DNA of 64,000 nt from Calonectria ilicicola (Eukaryota > Ascomycota > Sordariomycetes > Hypocreales > Nectriaceae). The notes beneath the pieces are model-generated. The model saw only the letters and a program-made list of their open reading frames with translations. It was not told the origin of the DNA and made no database searches. Positions 23,670 through 35,356 of the stretch are shown here, piece by piece. Each line of letters opens with the position of its first letter. The stretch's first letter is position 1. The translations under genes and the position numbers were made by a program. The stretch covers positions 992,001 to 1,056,000 of the forward strand of contig CP085829.1 in NCBI GenBank assembly GCA_020809705.1. The letters are read 5' to 3'.

Positions 23670-24768
23670 TTAAGCCAACAACACCTTCCTCGCAGATTCC
23701 AGATTGTCTGTCGGAGCATCATCCTTGATGAGGTCCCAAAAGGCATCAATCTTGTCCACAATCCATTTATCCAAAGGTCCCTTTGCAATCTCGGCCATGG
23801 TTTCTTCAAACTGCTCAACGCTCGCAGCCCCGACAATCATTTCGTCGCCCAAGATGCCATCAAGCTGCGAATGGTACCTAACCCAGCGATACGCGATACC
23901 TGACCTGCTAATTCCAGATTCTTCAGAGAGCTTTGCGAATTCCTCCAGTAGCTTCATATAGGAAGGTTTGTAATACAAGTCGCGCAGCAGCTTTCCCATG
24001 GACGTATTTGGGTCCCAGCTTCCCTTCCCTTGCTCAATGTACTCGGGTGTCTTGGCGAGCAGGCCACCAGCCAGGGGAGAGTATGCCTGGATCGAGATCC
24101 CAAGGCTTCGCAAGGTCGGAAAAAGGGTCGTCTCGTTGCGACGGACGGCAAAGCTGTAGCTACTTTGATAAACCGTGGGCAAAACATAGCCTTTCTGCTT
24201 AGCATAGTCATAGAAGTCTAAGACTTGCTGCTTGGTAAAATTGGAGAATCCAAAGGCATCGAATTTCCCCTCCTTATAAAGGCGCTGAAGTGCCTCCATT
24301 TGATCCGCCACTGGAACAGTTTCGTCTGGCCCATGCAGCAGATAAATTTGAACCTATCAGGTGTTATCCACAGTGCATTAGAATGAAAGAAAATTGCTTT
24401 ACCTTGTTGACCTTCAGGGCCTTCAAGCTTGCATCAGCAAATTCTTCGATTTTGCGGCCAGATCCTGGAGCAAGTCCCATCGCTGCCTTAGTCGTGATTG
24501 AAAACTTCTGGGGTAACCCTTTGTTTCCGATGGCCTCTTCAGATGCACCCTCGCCCTGTGAAAGTCATTATTAGTTGGTGGCGTTGACTGTTCAATTATT
24601 GGTCATACTCACATACATCCTGGCAGTGTCAAGGGAAGTCACGCCATATTTTTGGCTGATTTTGATAATACCCTCCTGCCGTTCACCGTCTTCAGGCGTG
24701 GTAAGCCAGGTGTGAGTTCCGGCTGCCAGATTGGCGGGCTGCTTGCTGTTGTTGGTCGTGACAGACAT
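23670..24768 (-). CDS. Aldo/keto reductase
   Basis: This has three exons, 24768-24613, 24555-24403 and 24353-23670, with introns of 57 and 49 nt, and encodes 330 residues. The catalytic tetrad of the aldo/keto reductase superfamily is visible: Asp47 and Tyr52 in LDTARMY-G (formed across intron 1), Lys75 in SITTKAAMG and His110 in YLLHGPDE. Later landmarks are FGFSNFTKQQVL, YQSSYSFAVRR, SIQAYSPLAGGLL and the NADPH-binding end ILGDEMIVGAASVEQFEETM. The layout resembles the aflatoxin B1-aldehyde reductase (AKR7) type. It should reduce aldehydes or ketones with NADPH in the cytosol; the substrate is unknown. It is divergent from a bZIP regulator with 410 nt between the start codons, so it is a plausible target of that regulator. 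Confidence 0.92.
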
Positions 24769-25178
24769 GTTGGAGCTAGGGTGAATATGTTAGATGTAGG
24801 GCTTTAAGATGAATCTTCGAGTTTGAGATGATTTACTTAGACGTTAGAATGCATAGCTATATATAATTACCACATTTCCATTTGCCCCTAATGCCGACAT
24901 CCATTCACTACTGATGGCATCACGACTCTCATCGGACCTTTGTCATCAAATGTTTCGAAGCCACAATAATCGATGTATATCACATTAGGCTATATTAGGC
25001 ATGGTCTGTCCCGCAATTTGTCTATCATCATGATTCTGGTTGGTCTATTTGTGTCTCTCAACACTAGCTCGCCCCGCAATTTGTCTTCAACAGGGGGCAT
25101 CTGATTGTTCAGCAACCAAGAGTCCTTCACTTTGCACCGCTTCCGTCCAAGAAATGTCACCTTGCCAGCCAAAAAACA
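24769..25178. promoter_or_regulatory. Shared divergent promoter of the AKR and bZIP genes, with a 14-bp direct repeat
   Basis: A TATA-like TATATATAA lies at 24858-24866, 90-98 nt before the AKR start. A perfect 14-bp direct repeat CCCGCAATTTGTCT occurs at 25010-25023 and 25073-25086, 63 bp apart. Two ATTAGGC copies lie just left of the first repeat. Perfect repeats in a short divergent promoter suggest a pair of binding sites or a local duplication. Which gene they serve is unknown. Confidence 0.45.
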
Positions 25179-26700
25179 ATGGTTTCATCACAGCCGGTAC
25201 GCCGTGGCCGGCCTCCAGTGGATACGGTTTCGGGCCAACCTGAGAGCGAAGTTGACGTAAGGCAGCGGCTCAACGGCGGATTTGTGCGGAGCGGAGCTAA
25301 CGAAATCCGCAGAATCGGAGATTGCGGATGCGACTGGCCCAAAGAGCATATCGCAGTCGAAAGGTGATGGCTTTGGACCAAGAAAAGGCTCGTTCTGAAA
25401 GATTGAGTTACGCGTTGGACAGAGTCACTGCGACCTTTTCGGGGTTTCATCAACGAGTCCTCCAATCCGGCCAAGCCCAATCCCCGGAACTTCTGGCCCA
25501 GCTCAATCAGGTGGCTAAGGAGATGGCCACCGTTGTTCAAGACGCAAAGCATGATTTTCTTCCCCTAGATTCTTCAGAAAATTACAACGAACAGTTTCAA
25601 GAATTGAATCCTCAATCTGCACTTGTCCGAACAACGCAAGGACTTCTTCCCCATACTGAACCGGGCATGTACACAGGGGTGATTCCAGAGTACACGCCAG
25701 ATTTATTTTCAAGCCCTCAAAGCGACATCGTGTCTGTGCTCCTATGGACCCAACATCCAAATTCAACATCATTGGAAAACAGAATACTGTCAGCCTGTGT
25801 CGAACGCACCATTTTTCTCTTATCCAATGATCTAAACCATCCAAAATGGTTCCCCGCGCTAATTATTCCTTTGCAATTACTGGGTGCAGAGCTCGCCAAA
25901 GCCGTTATTCTTGGGAACGCGTTGGACTGCTTTGATCACGCAAAAAATCTCAAATTTTATCCACCAAATGCCCTCGCCCAGCTGCCAAAAATGTATCGCG
26001 TTGTCGAGGGACAGGGCAATATGGTTCCTAGGCTTCCAGCACCATATGTGCAAAGAATTCGACATGGAAAAACAAGAACCAGATTACTAACAAATGATCC
26101 TGCGCTACAGGGAGAGTGGCTTGAAGCTCTAGATGTAGAAGAGTATTTGCAAGAGAGGGGAATCGATACAAGAAACACCAGTTCAACAATTACCATGAAC
26201 CCGCATCAAAACCAGAATCCGTTACCAAATGCTAATATTTTGCCGCACCAAACTTTATCCAACTGGGAAATAGTTTCCTCTGTGAGTCATTTCGGTCGGT
26301 CAGTTGATGTATAGTGTCTCTGTGACTAACTCATCAGCAATCCAATCAAACCGACATCTCTAGCTTGATCCAGCATACAGGCAACCCCGAAACCCATGAA
26401 ATGACCGATTTCTCAGTTTTTGGGATAACAAGAGATTGGCCACCCGTGTTACCCTCTGGACCGAGTTGGATATATTCGCAAAGTGTCCCTGCAAACAAAG
26501 TAATAACAACTTTGGGGCCAGAATTCCAACCCGCTTCTAATTCAAACGCTTCCCCTATGCGCATCACCATTGACATTGATAAACTAACTCGAACACTGGG
26601 GGCAAGTGCTGTATGTTTGGGATATATGCCGGGGATTCGAAGGGAGTCGGTTGATAATGCGATTCGACAATCCATTATAAAATTTGAGAAGGTTGGGTAA
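25179..26700 (+). CDS. bZIP transcription factor (DUF3425-type)
   Basis: This has three exons, 25179-25256, 25313-26281 and 26338-26700, with two 56-nt introns (GTAAGG...CTAACGAAATCCGCAG, GTGAGT...CTAACTCATCAG), and encodes 469 residues. The basic region NRRLRMRLAQRAYRSRK starts exactly at exon 2 (residues 27-43) and is typical of fungal bZIP proteins with a C-terminal DUF3425 region. A short coiled coil with spaced leucines follows. The C-terminal half has the long hydrophobic segments expected of DUF3425 (FPALIIPLQLLGAELAKAVI, LQGEWLEALDVEEYL). It should bind DNA in the nucleus as a dimer. It is divergent from an aldo/keto reductase and 266 nt from the 3' end of a DHA2 pump, so a stress or detoxification role is plausible but inferred. 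Confidence 0.85.
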
Positions 26701-26966
26701 GCGCGACGCAACGTCTTGAACCAGCGATTCTGTCCATCCTCCATTCTTGATGATATATCACGATCCAGAAAATATAGAATCGGAACAATTACATAAAGAT
26801 GTCATTTTGATGCACCCTATCAGCCAATAAGACCGTAAAACCATTAACATGCCTATGTCTATAACAAATCCCAAGACGTCCTGTCAATTTAGGTATCACT
26901 TTTTTCCCGCCAGTAATTGAAGTCATTTCAACATCGACCCTTACACATCCATCACCATGCAACCCT

Positions 26967-28602
26967 TCATCGCTGCCTGTTTCGCATGCTCTTAACGAAA
27001 AAGATTAAGCTAACGAACAAGCCTAGACCAGCCAAACCTACACCCATCCACCAGGCTGATCTGTAGCCGAATAGGATTTCTTTTCTGGTCTGGCCACCTC
27101 CGTTCACATGAACCTCCACTGTCGCAGCAAATCCAAGTCCCAGACTGATGCTGTAGTTGACGATGGTGCTCACGAGACTTGCTGCAATACCCTGGTGCTC
27201 CTTCTTGACGGCGTTGGAGAGAATCAGGGTTCCTGCAGGGAAAGACATGTCCATCCCCCAGGGCATAATAAGGATGCTAAAGAACGACTGAAGCCAATAG
27301 GACTGCTCGATGGGAGCCGTCATGATTAAAATCGTGCCCGACGTGAAGGACAGAAGAGCCAAGACCATCACGAAGGCCGGGTGTGTGTGGTGCAATAACC
27401 ACGCAGTAGTCATTGAAGCCATAGCTCCCGAAATAGCGCAAGGGCTAATCCATGCAGTGGCCAGCAGCGGTGAGGCTCCTCGCAAAATTTGGAAGAATTG
27501 CCAGGTGTAGTAAATCCAGATTCCGAAACAAGCCCACCCGCATGCTATACAGGTGAGAATGTAGGCCACATCGCCCGTCAAAACATCAAATGGAATGAGG
27601 GGGTTGGCCGAAACCCGAAGCTCAATGTAAAAGAAGACTGGTACGAAAAGCACGCCAATGATGAGAAGCACATAGACGTAGGGCCTATCCCATCCCACAA
27701 TCGGCGCCTGGTTCCATGCAAAGTTAATAAGCACCAGAGCAGCAATTCCTGTAGTGGCTCCCGGCAGATCCAATTGCGTCAAGATTTCCCGATAGCTCAT
27801 GTCCTTTGACGACATCTTGTGAGGTGGGTCGGGAATGACGAAAAATGCGACCGCAGCAATGCCAACCAGGGCGATCGCAAAGGAATAATAAGCCCAAGGC
27901 CACCATGACTCGTCGCCGAGCACGAAGAGGCCGGCGAATACACTGGCAAAAACAAATCCGCCAGGTGCGCATGCGCCAAAGACGGAAAAGACGATTGCCT
28001 TCCTCAAGCCGGGTGCGTATGTGGCTCCAAGAATGGCCAGGCCATTAGGCATGACAATCGCAGGACCAATTCCTTGGAATACTCGAGCAAAGACGAACAA
28101 AACATGGTTTGAGTAGGTGGCGAGACCTCCAACCATTGTCCAGAGTCCAAACCAGGCGAAACCAATAATAAACATGCGCTTGTACCCAAAAATATCGCCA
28201 AAGCGCCCAGAGACTAGGATAAAAGTGCCGACGGTTAAACTATACCCGGCAATCAGCCAGCTGAGCTCTGCCGGGTTGGACAAATTAAACGAGTTGCCGA
28301 TAACATGAAGAATGCTGAGACAGTTTCCAAGGGCGCCTTGCGTCATGAGCTGGGCCATGCAAATGGTGGCGACGAAGAGGACTTCGTGCAGCGGCGAAAA
28401 CGAGTCCGCTATTGAGGCGGCGGATTTTGCCCGGGCCAGTTCTTCATCGTTGGAGCCCGATACTTGATTGGAGCGATCGGAGAGCTGGCCATCATCGGTG
28501 GTCTGCGCGCCATCCTCTGTCCCTTGTCTATTAGCGAAAATGACGCCCAAAATCCGCGCCGCTTCAATGCATCTCACCTGGCGATTTCTCCAAAACGGAC
28601 AT
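26967..28602 (-). CDS. MFS drug:H+ antiporter, DHA2 family (ATR1-like)
   Basis: There are two exons: 28602-28578 (only 25 nt) and 28522-26967, encoding 526 residues. The large exon encodes about 14 membrane spans. Landmarks are CMAQLMTQGALG and LHVIGNSF in the first span, WLIAGYSLTVGTFILVSGRFGDIFGYKR (MFS motif A), and ARVFQGIGPAIVMPNG. These resemble yeast ATR1 and relatives, which export small molecules such as aminotriazole or borate. The long frame has no in-frame ATG before the first span, so a short upstream exon is needed. ATG at 28602, followed by a 55-nt intron (GTGAGA...GCTAATAGACAAG), gives an N-terminus MSVLEKSPG running into the acidic Asp/Gln/Ser-rich cytosolic segment. That start is inferred. 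The substrate is unknown. Confidence 0.88.
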
Positions 28603-30480
28603 TTTTTTGCTCTTGCAAAAAGGAAAAGGTTGCCTTTGGACAGTTTCTCTCCGTAGAAAACTTTTGGGGGGGATTTAAAAAGGAAATGATCGGTGTGGAA
28701 TACCGGAATTACGGGCTTGTCCGATTTCGGTCTTCTGGCCGGAGCGCAAAGCCAAGCCACCAACAGGCTCCTAGCTAGATCTAGAGATAAGGCTTATTTT
28801 TTAAATCACACAGCGACCGAGCTTACATCATTGCGGCCGAACTAAAATGGCTAGCGATACGGTTCATAGGGTCCTGTGTACGGTTGGGCGGGTCGTAGGT
28901 GGAGCAAAGGATGAGACTAAGATCCGCCAATTTATCAAAGAAGCGGGTAACGGCAAAAAGGCCCGGTCCGTAATGCCGTGGGTGTAACCAACAGCATAAT
29001 TGTCACACTTTCTAGCCAGTAAATTCTTTAGATTGGACGTGGTTTCTACCAACACGGGTCGATCACGGACGTGCTGTGGCTTCGGGAACCCCGCTGTGAT
29101 TCCGTGTGATCATGCCAACGCCAACTTTAAACTCCTCCGTCTTGGCACGGCCAACCAACAAAGCCTGCAGTAGTGGACGGCAGAAGTGACAAGGAGTCGA
29201 AAAGGGATCAATCAAATAGTGCCGATCAAGGGTCAATGTGTTGAGGCAAAGCCAGGGATGTGTGTCGTTTGTTTGCTAATCGATATACCCATGAACATCT
29301 AATGTTACCCTACCCAACTTGTTGTGTCATTCAAACGTTTCATTAGCAGCTGGCTGAACTTAACTGGGACAGTCACCAACCAAAAGATAGAGCTCAACTC
29401 AGTTGATCAAAGTAAAATGCGTTATCAGAGCGGCGATTAAATTTTGGCTACTCTTTGAGCAGTAGATAATAGATATTGAGCGACAAAAACGGAAGCTTAC
29501 AAATGATAAATGACACAAGCGAACCAATCAGAGATCGCTGCTGGACCACATGTGGATGATGTGATAATAGCGTGGGGAGGAAAATTGGGGGTTGCTTCAT
29601 GGAAATCCACCTCGGCGTGAAAAAGAACCCTCCGTCATAAAAGAATACGGCATATGGGTGTGGCCTTACCGAGTTTGAAACATTTATGGCAATAAAAAAC
29701 CCCGAATTCTCTTACATTTAGCTAACTACTTGGGTATCAAGAAAAAATTGTATTGGTACCAGTTTGACAGTACGGATTTACCCTACAGCTGTTGTTATGT
29801 GCTATTCTGACTAGTACCACTGATTACTGTGGCAAGTTTCATCCAAAAATAAGCCATGGCGATTATAAACGATAGCCATTTCATTGTCCTTATCTGCTAA
29901 ACTAGATACCGTTGAGAACCCCCTTCAACGCGTTCAACGGCATGCTGCCCGTGACCCGCATTTTCGCCTTTTTGGTCACTATCTTCCGATTAGTCATCCA
30001 CAGATCGAGATGATGGGATTAAAGTTCGTTTGACTGCGGGGAAGCCAGACCCTGCGTGCATCGACACTAATCAAGTGCCGACCAGGATTGGAGGTGTATG
30101 GAATTAGCATTCCATTTCATTCCTGCCGAGTCACAATCTAGTTGTTTGAAGATTTCGTGATACGTTAGCATTGGAATGCCGCGTTTTCCTTGTGACAAGA
30201 TTCTACTTGAGTTATGGGTGGTTTCCACACCTGACAGTGTGTGGCCTGATGGTTAAGAGATCCCAGACTATGGTGAATTGAGACTATGTTATGTTCCATT
30301 CGGGTAATCAAATCTATGTAAGTCTAGCTATTTGTATCAATCAGTGAATATATCAACAAAAACGAACTGGTGTAGTAAATTCACTAATACCACCGACAAT
30401 CACCCTATCAACCTGGCCGCGTGGATTATTACAGCTTGAATAAACGTTTGGAATGTACTATGAAGGGCGATGCTGCAACC

Positions 30481-30496
30481 TTAATGCATGCATTAA
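30481..30496. repeat. Perfect 16-bp palindrome
   Basis: TTAATGCATGCATTAA reads the same on both strands and lies in otherwise unremarkable AT-rich DNA, about 50 nt before a hairpin-forming segment. It could be a dimer-binding site or chance. Confidence 0.5.
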
Positions 30497-30547
30497 TATT
30501 TTTATTATTTTCAAAATATCGCCCATGGACTACCGTAAAGAGATCCC

Positions 30548-30587
30548 GGGTTTCCTCCTAATGAACGGCAATGGGTAGGAGGAACCC
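30548..30587. repeat. Imperfect inverted repeat able to form a hairpin
   Basis: GGGTTTCCTCCTA at 30548-30560 pairs with TAGGAGGAACCC at 30576-30587 with one bulged T, leaving a 15-nt loop. No gene end lies close by, so its role is unclear. Confidence 0.45.
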
Positions 30588-31527
30588 GTCATTCTCGTTG
30601 CAGCCTGTCTCTCTTGAACGAATTAATAAAGAAAGTCAGTCCTTGTGAATGGGATATTCATTGAGCGCATTGATGCCCGACCTTCAATCAAAGTCGATAA
30701 GCTAATGAGAAATGCCTCTTGGGAAACTCGGCACTCATTCTAAACCTGTCTAGACAAATGTTCTTGAAGATTCACTTGATCAGCAAAACTCCCGGCATCG
30801 ACTCTCGTAGATGTCACTCGCCGGCATGATCACAGTGGGCTCCTAGTATGCCCTAGTCTTGAACATCAACGGCATCACGAAGACGAGAATATACTAAGAA
30901 AACTCGGTGAGTCCCCAAAATTGTTCTGTGTCACATTTCGATGACAACCACATTTCAGCATGGCGATATTTCAGCAAAATCTATACCTGTTAAGACAGAT
31001 GGAACTGGCTGCAGATTCATTCTCACCTCTAATAAGTCAACAAAATATCCTCGATGCTGGTTTTGAAGTTGACAAAACCGGCCTTGCTCTCATGTCTCAG
31101 ACAGTTTGTGACTCTAAACCTTTGCTGATAAGCAAGCATCAATCTCACTGAGACCTACAAATCATGTTGTCATGGCAATAATAACGTTTGGAATCGATTT
31201 TATTGTAAGAAACGATCGGTTTACCTATTTTCTCGCTCTTATCGGAACTCTTTTGGTAGAAGAAGGTTTGATTGGGTCATTTGATTGACATGCAATCGTT
31301 TCCGAATACGGAACTCCCAAGGTTTTTGTTCAGCCTTTAGCTTCAATAATTTCTTGCGCTAAGCTAATCTGGTAATCAGCGAGACAGCTTAGCCCTCGGT
31401 TAAAATCACAGTTGCCTGGTCACCCTGGGTGGCTGACATGATACCAGATATGGTATTTAGACTGGGGGCTGACGGGGACCTGATCCTTTAAACTTCCCTG
31501 CGAACCCATCAACGTGCATCTGCAACC

Positions 31528-32668
31528 ATGAGGTCGAATGTAACGAGTTGGATCCAGAAGAGGCTCCACATGTCCCAGAATAGACATACTGATAGGGAGC
31601 CGCCTTATCTTCCAAGCTCTCGGCCATATGTCCTGACCCCAACTAGTTCCCAGGAGACACTATCTCAATCATGCACCTTCTTCACCCAAGTTCCCTCTGA
31701 CGTAAGGAGAGATATTCTGGTGTATGCATTTGGTGATGTTGTTTTGCATTTGGGTCTATATTTGAAGCAAGGCGACGGGTCAGCTCTTTCTCAAGAGCGA
31801 TGGTACTGGTGGAATGCGCGATGCGACCGGCGTGTTCCAGATCCTACAGCCTTGGTGTCATGCAACTACTCTTCTGGTATTGGTGCTGCAGGTAACTGGG
31901 ACAAATGTCGTCCATTATCATGCTATAAGCATTTCGGGGGCAGAGGGCCCCAGGTTGGAGTCATTGGATGGCTTTTATCTTGTCGACAGGCGTGAGTTTC
32001 ATCGGATTATAATGTTGAGCTAATACTTACGATGCGCAATTAGATATATTGAGGGGATCGAAGTCCTGTATCATACTAATTCTTTTCACATGGACATTCA
32101 ATTAGACTCACCGTCACTACAACGGCTTCTATTACCACAGAGACTGGCTGATATTTCCTCGCTGGAACTGTCTTGGTCTATTGACTACTTTGATGAAACC
32201 ACTGGGGTAATGGTAAACGGTGGTAGCTTGCAACAACTATGCCAACTTTTGCTATCCTCCTTTCCACATCTTCGCCGCCTTTATGTATCACTACGAAAGT
32301 TTGCTGAAGGCGAGGATGAAACGCACCAAGTCGACATGGACAGTATTTTCAAACAGCTGGACGCATTGGTTGTTGCTTTCCCGCCCATGGCCGAATGCAC
32401 CTTTGCCCTCCCACAAAGCCAATTTAAGTATATTCTCAGCGAATGCGAAGATTTTGATGAATTTAGACGTCTAAAGGATAGCGGAATGTGGTTTTATCCC
32501 CAAATCTGGCGTTCTGTGGATGGAGAGCATGTGTGGACCAAGTACCCCGGAAATACGTACCCAAACCCGATGCGTCTCTCGAAGGAAAGCTCTCACGACA
32601 GAACGAACAACGGGTATTGGCTTGTGGAAGGGGATTTTGATGTTGGGCTTGCTATTAGCTATGCATAG
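31528..32668 (+). CDS. DUF7730-type hypothetical protein
   Basis: This has two exons, 31528-31991 and 32044-32668, with a 52-nt intron (GTGAGT...AATTAG), and encodes 362 residues. After a polar N-terminus (about 45 residues) comes FFTQVPSDVRRDILVYAFGD, an F-box-like opening seen in many fungal proteins of this type. It is followed by VIGWLLSCRQA-YIEGIEVLYHTNSFHM, which is completed only by the splice. This GWLLSCRQAYxEGIxVLYxTNxF pattern is characteristic of the DUF7730 family. The second half has LLLPQRLADISSLEL and FPHLRRLYVSL, again usual there. These proteins are common in filamentous fungi and have no assigned function; a role in protein interaction is guesswork. No signal peptide or membrane span was seen. 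Confidence 0.82.
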
Positions 32669-33875
32669 CTTGTCTTGTTCTTTTTCTTTTCTATTTTTAG
32701 AGAGCCCAGATACAGGCTTTTGGTAGGCTGCGTTCGCGCTCTTGCCACGGGCCACCTGTTTAGACGCACATAATGAAGACCCAATTAAGCAACCAGACCA
32801 TGTTTCCTAGTGTCGAGCTTAAGGAATAAAGCTCTCAAATAATAAATAGCTTATTGACGAGAAGCGCGCGGGTACTAAAGTGCCCAATTGCCCTCGTCGG
32901 TTAATTGTAGGATATTAGGTCGCCCTTTAGCCTCATTGGCCAAATCGCCCTTTCTCGTCTACCAATACGTGTCCACGGCGCTTGGAGGGTCGCATTCCCA
33001 CGTCAGCAATGCATACGTAGACAGACTACGGCCAATTGATTGGATGGACGATGCATCATTCCCGGTCAGCTCCGATGGAGTTGGCGTGATACACATCCAA
33101 ACTCCCCTCATCGTATCGAAGACGTGTGTGTTTGAGGGGCTCAAACAAAAAAGCAAAATAGCCTAATGCGGCGGGTTTCTAATTATGGGCGAAGACGAGA
33201 ACTGACTGCCATGGTTAAGCCGAGGGGAAGAGATGTGGATATCCGCTCAAGCGAGTGACGTAGTTTCAGGCGATCAGGGGTTCTGGCGTGATGGTTTTAG
33301 GTCTAGATCTCCGGGTTCCCCGTCGGCCACAATGGTTGATCGTCCGCAGCTGAGCCGTGTCAGCCATGATTCGCAAGCTGGTGGTCGACTTGCTGCCCAA
33401 TCTCCAGAATTATGACTGAGGCCTTCGGAATTGATCCATCGGGATCTGTCCTTATGCCATTCACATGCGCTGTTTCTAGTCATGCCTGCCACTAATCATT
33501 TGGAGGAATGTTTCGCCGATGTCCGTGGCCAATTCCACACCAGCGCTTCGCCGGGAAACGTATAGCTGGTGCATGTCTTTCGCATGATGATTTACTTAAT
33601 CGAATCACAAGCCTCTGTTGCAGCCACGTTAGAATTAGGGGTCCAAGGGGGCCTCCGAGGGTCGTCGTGGAGTGGGGCTTGGGTTTCAGCTCCACTGAGG
33701 GGGAGGGGGAATGAGGGATGGACGGTGTATATGAAGATGGCGGGGTCCTGCTCGCTCTGCTCTTCTGGCTTCTATTCCATCATTATTCCTGCTCAATTAC
33801 TCCTCTATCGATCTATTCCATCCTCTTCTACTCTCTACTCTATACCCTAAATACCCCCCAAACACACAAATCATC
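32669..33875. other. Intergenic region upstream of the LysM gene
   Basis: No supported gene is seen; the small frames on both strands overlap one another and lack domains. The last 150 nt contain GTATATGA at about 33727-33734 and then a long C/T-rich tract running to 33875 (CTCTACTCTCTACTCTATACCC), a typical fungal promoter and leader of a well-expressed gene. Confidence 0.5.
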
Positions 33876-34478
33876 ATGGGTTGGGACGACGACCGCCGCG
33901 ATGATCGCTACGACGATGATCGCCGACGGGATGACCGACGTGATGACCACGAACGTCGCGAGCGTCACAATGGCGATGGCGACCGAGACATCATCGGTAC
34001 CCTAGCTGGCGGTGCCATTGGTGCCGTCGGTGGCTACACGGTTGGTGGCAAGGCCACCGGCCACAGCAAGACCAGTGCCGTCGTCGGTGCTCTTGCCGGT
34101 GCCTTTGCTGGCAACAAGGCCGAAGATGCAATTGAGGACTGGAGGGACAAGCGTGACGACAAGCGAGAAGATGAGAGAAGACGACACGACGAGGAGGAGA
34201 GACGTCGAGATGATGACCGCCGTCGGGATGACGAACGTCGCCGCCACAGCCGGTCTCGTAGCCGCTCCTCCTCTCGTCATCATGAGAACCGCTACGAGGA
34301 ACACCGTGAACACCATGACCACCACGGTGAGGGCGGTCGAATGCACACTGTCCGGCCCGGTGAGACTCTGGGTGCAATTGCTGCTGAGAATCACACGACA
34401 GTTGAGGAGCTTGCTCGAATTAACGGCATTCAGAACGTTAATATGATCTACCCGGGCAACAACATTAGAATCCCTTAG
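33876..34478 (+). CDS. Glycine-zipper and LysM domain protein without signal peptide
   Basis: This is a single exon of 200 residues. The first 38 residues are almost entirely Asp, Arg and His. They are followed by a glycine-zipper segment (IIGTLAGGAIGAVGGYTVGG and VVGALAGAFAGNKAEDAIED, about residues 39-88), then a long charged Arg/Asp/Glu stretch ending in an SR-rich run. The C-terminal ~45 residues form a LysM domain: HTVRPGETLGAIAAENHTTVEELARING and MIYPGNNIRIP. LysM domains bind chitin or peptidoglycan sugars, and glycine zippers can insert in or associate with membranes. There is no signal peptide, so the usual secreted-effector role is doubtful. Frames open on the opposite strand here are by-products of the repetitive codons. 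Confidence 0.85.
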   Translation: MGWDDDRRDDRYDDDRRRDDRRDDHERRERHNGDGDRDIIGTLAGGAIGAVGGYTVGGKATGHSKTSAVVGALAGAFAGNKAEDAIEDWRDKRDDKREDERRRHDEEERRRDDDRRRDDERRRHSRSRSRSSSRHHENRYEEHREHHDHHGEGGRMHTVRPGETLGAIAAENHTTVEELARINGIQNVNMIYPGNNIRIP

Positions 34479-35356
34479 CTGCTATGCGATCAGATAATGT
34501 CTGTCGATAGCTGCTAACAAATTTACAACTAAATTGAATCAAAGTAATATGCCATGACCATTTCTACAATTTGGGATAGGTCCTGTCTTTTAACGTGAAT
34601 GCTGCATTGTACAAGTAAAGATGTTTTGAGGCTGCACCGGACATAAAAATACACTCATATTTTCCCGCTGTTTGACATGAAATGTTCATCCACGGGGCTA
34701 TACAAGTTAATCGGTGCTGGTTGATACCTCGCCACTTTACCCTGCCGGACTAACCGAAATAACGACACTTCAAAATGAACTTGTATGTGTTATTCTGGAT
34801 TATATATACACTGGATTATTTTGCAAAGACTTTATAAATTATATTAGACCTTTGCACGAGCCCTAGGCGATGGGAACAGCTTAGTTTCGTATAGCAATAT
34901 GGTACGATGGTGCAGATGGAGTGTTAATGATGTCCTGTCTGGAACAAGATTGCACATCAAACTTACCTGCCGTCATATACCTCAAATCAATTCTCTGAGA
35001 CCCGAATACTATTGCCTTATCGCTATTTCGTCAATTTTGACGATTTACGGTGCCAGGATGAAGCCTATTCGCTCATTTAGTGGCAATGGCCCGCTCCGCT
35101 CCACGCCACCCATGGACAACGTGTGGGTCTGCAGACAGGCGGTAATTTTTCGCCTGCCATTGGACGTAAGTGTAGGACAACCAACAGTCGTAACTAAATC
35201 CCCACACCTGTTGCCTTTACCGCTCATCAGTTGATTTCCCTTGGGGAAATTTCTTTTTGTCTTTTCTTTGAATTACTCCTCAAACTTCACCGTCAACATC
35301 CTGTTGCACTTCCGACTTTGTAGGTAGCCAGTCGTTCTCGCGATTCCGGTGGAAAT
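34479..35356. other. Intergenic region before the NLR gene
   Basis: The DNA is AT-rich and no supported gene is seen. A 111-codon plus-strand frame (34899-35234) has a good ATG but no recognisable domain, and I do not call it. The right part should hold the NLR promoter. Confidence 0.5.

Larger units (their letters stand above)
28603..31527. other. Gene-poor intergenic stretch with palindromes
   Basis: No supported gene is seen; the best frame (30960-31151, plus) is 63 codons and has no domain. Two sequence structures stand out. One is a perfect 16-bp palindrome TTAATGCATGCATTAA at 30481-30496. The other is a 12-13-bp hairpin formed by GGGTTTCCTCCTA (30548-30560) and TAGGAGGAACCC (30576-30587). 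The right end should carry the promoter of the DUF7730 gene and the left end that of the DHA2 pump. Confidence 0.5.

Noticed and set aside
30225..30310. A tRNA-like A-box (TGGCCTGATGGTTAAGAG) followed by GTTCCATTC
   Set aside because: The B-box is poor and no acceptor or T-stem pairing could be made.
33991..34446. Minus- and plus-strand frames overlapping the LysM gene
   Set aside because: By-products of the Asp/Arg-rich codons; only the frame with the glycine zipper and LysM motifs is coherent.
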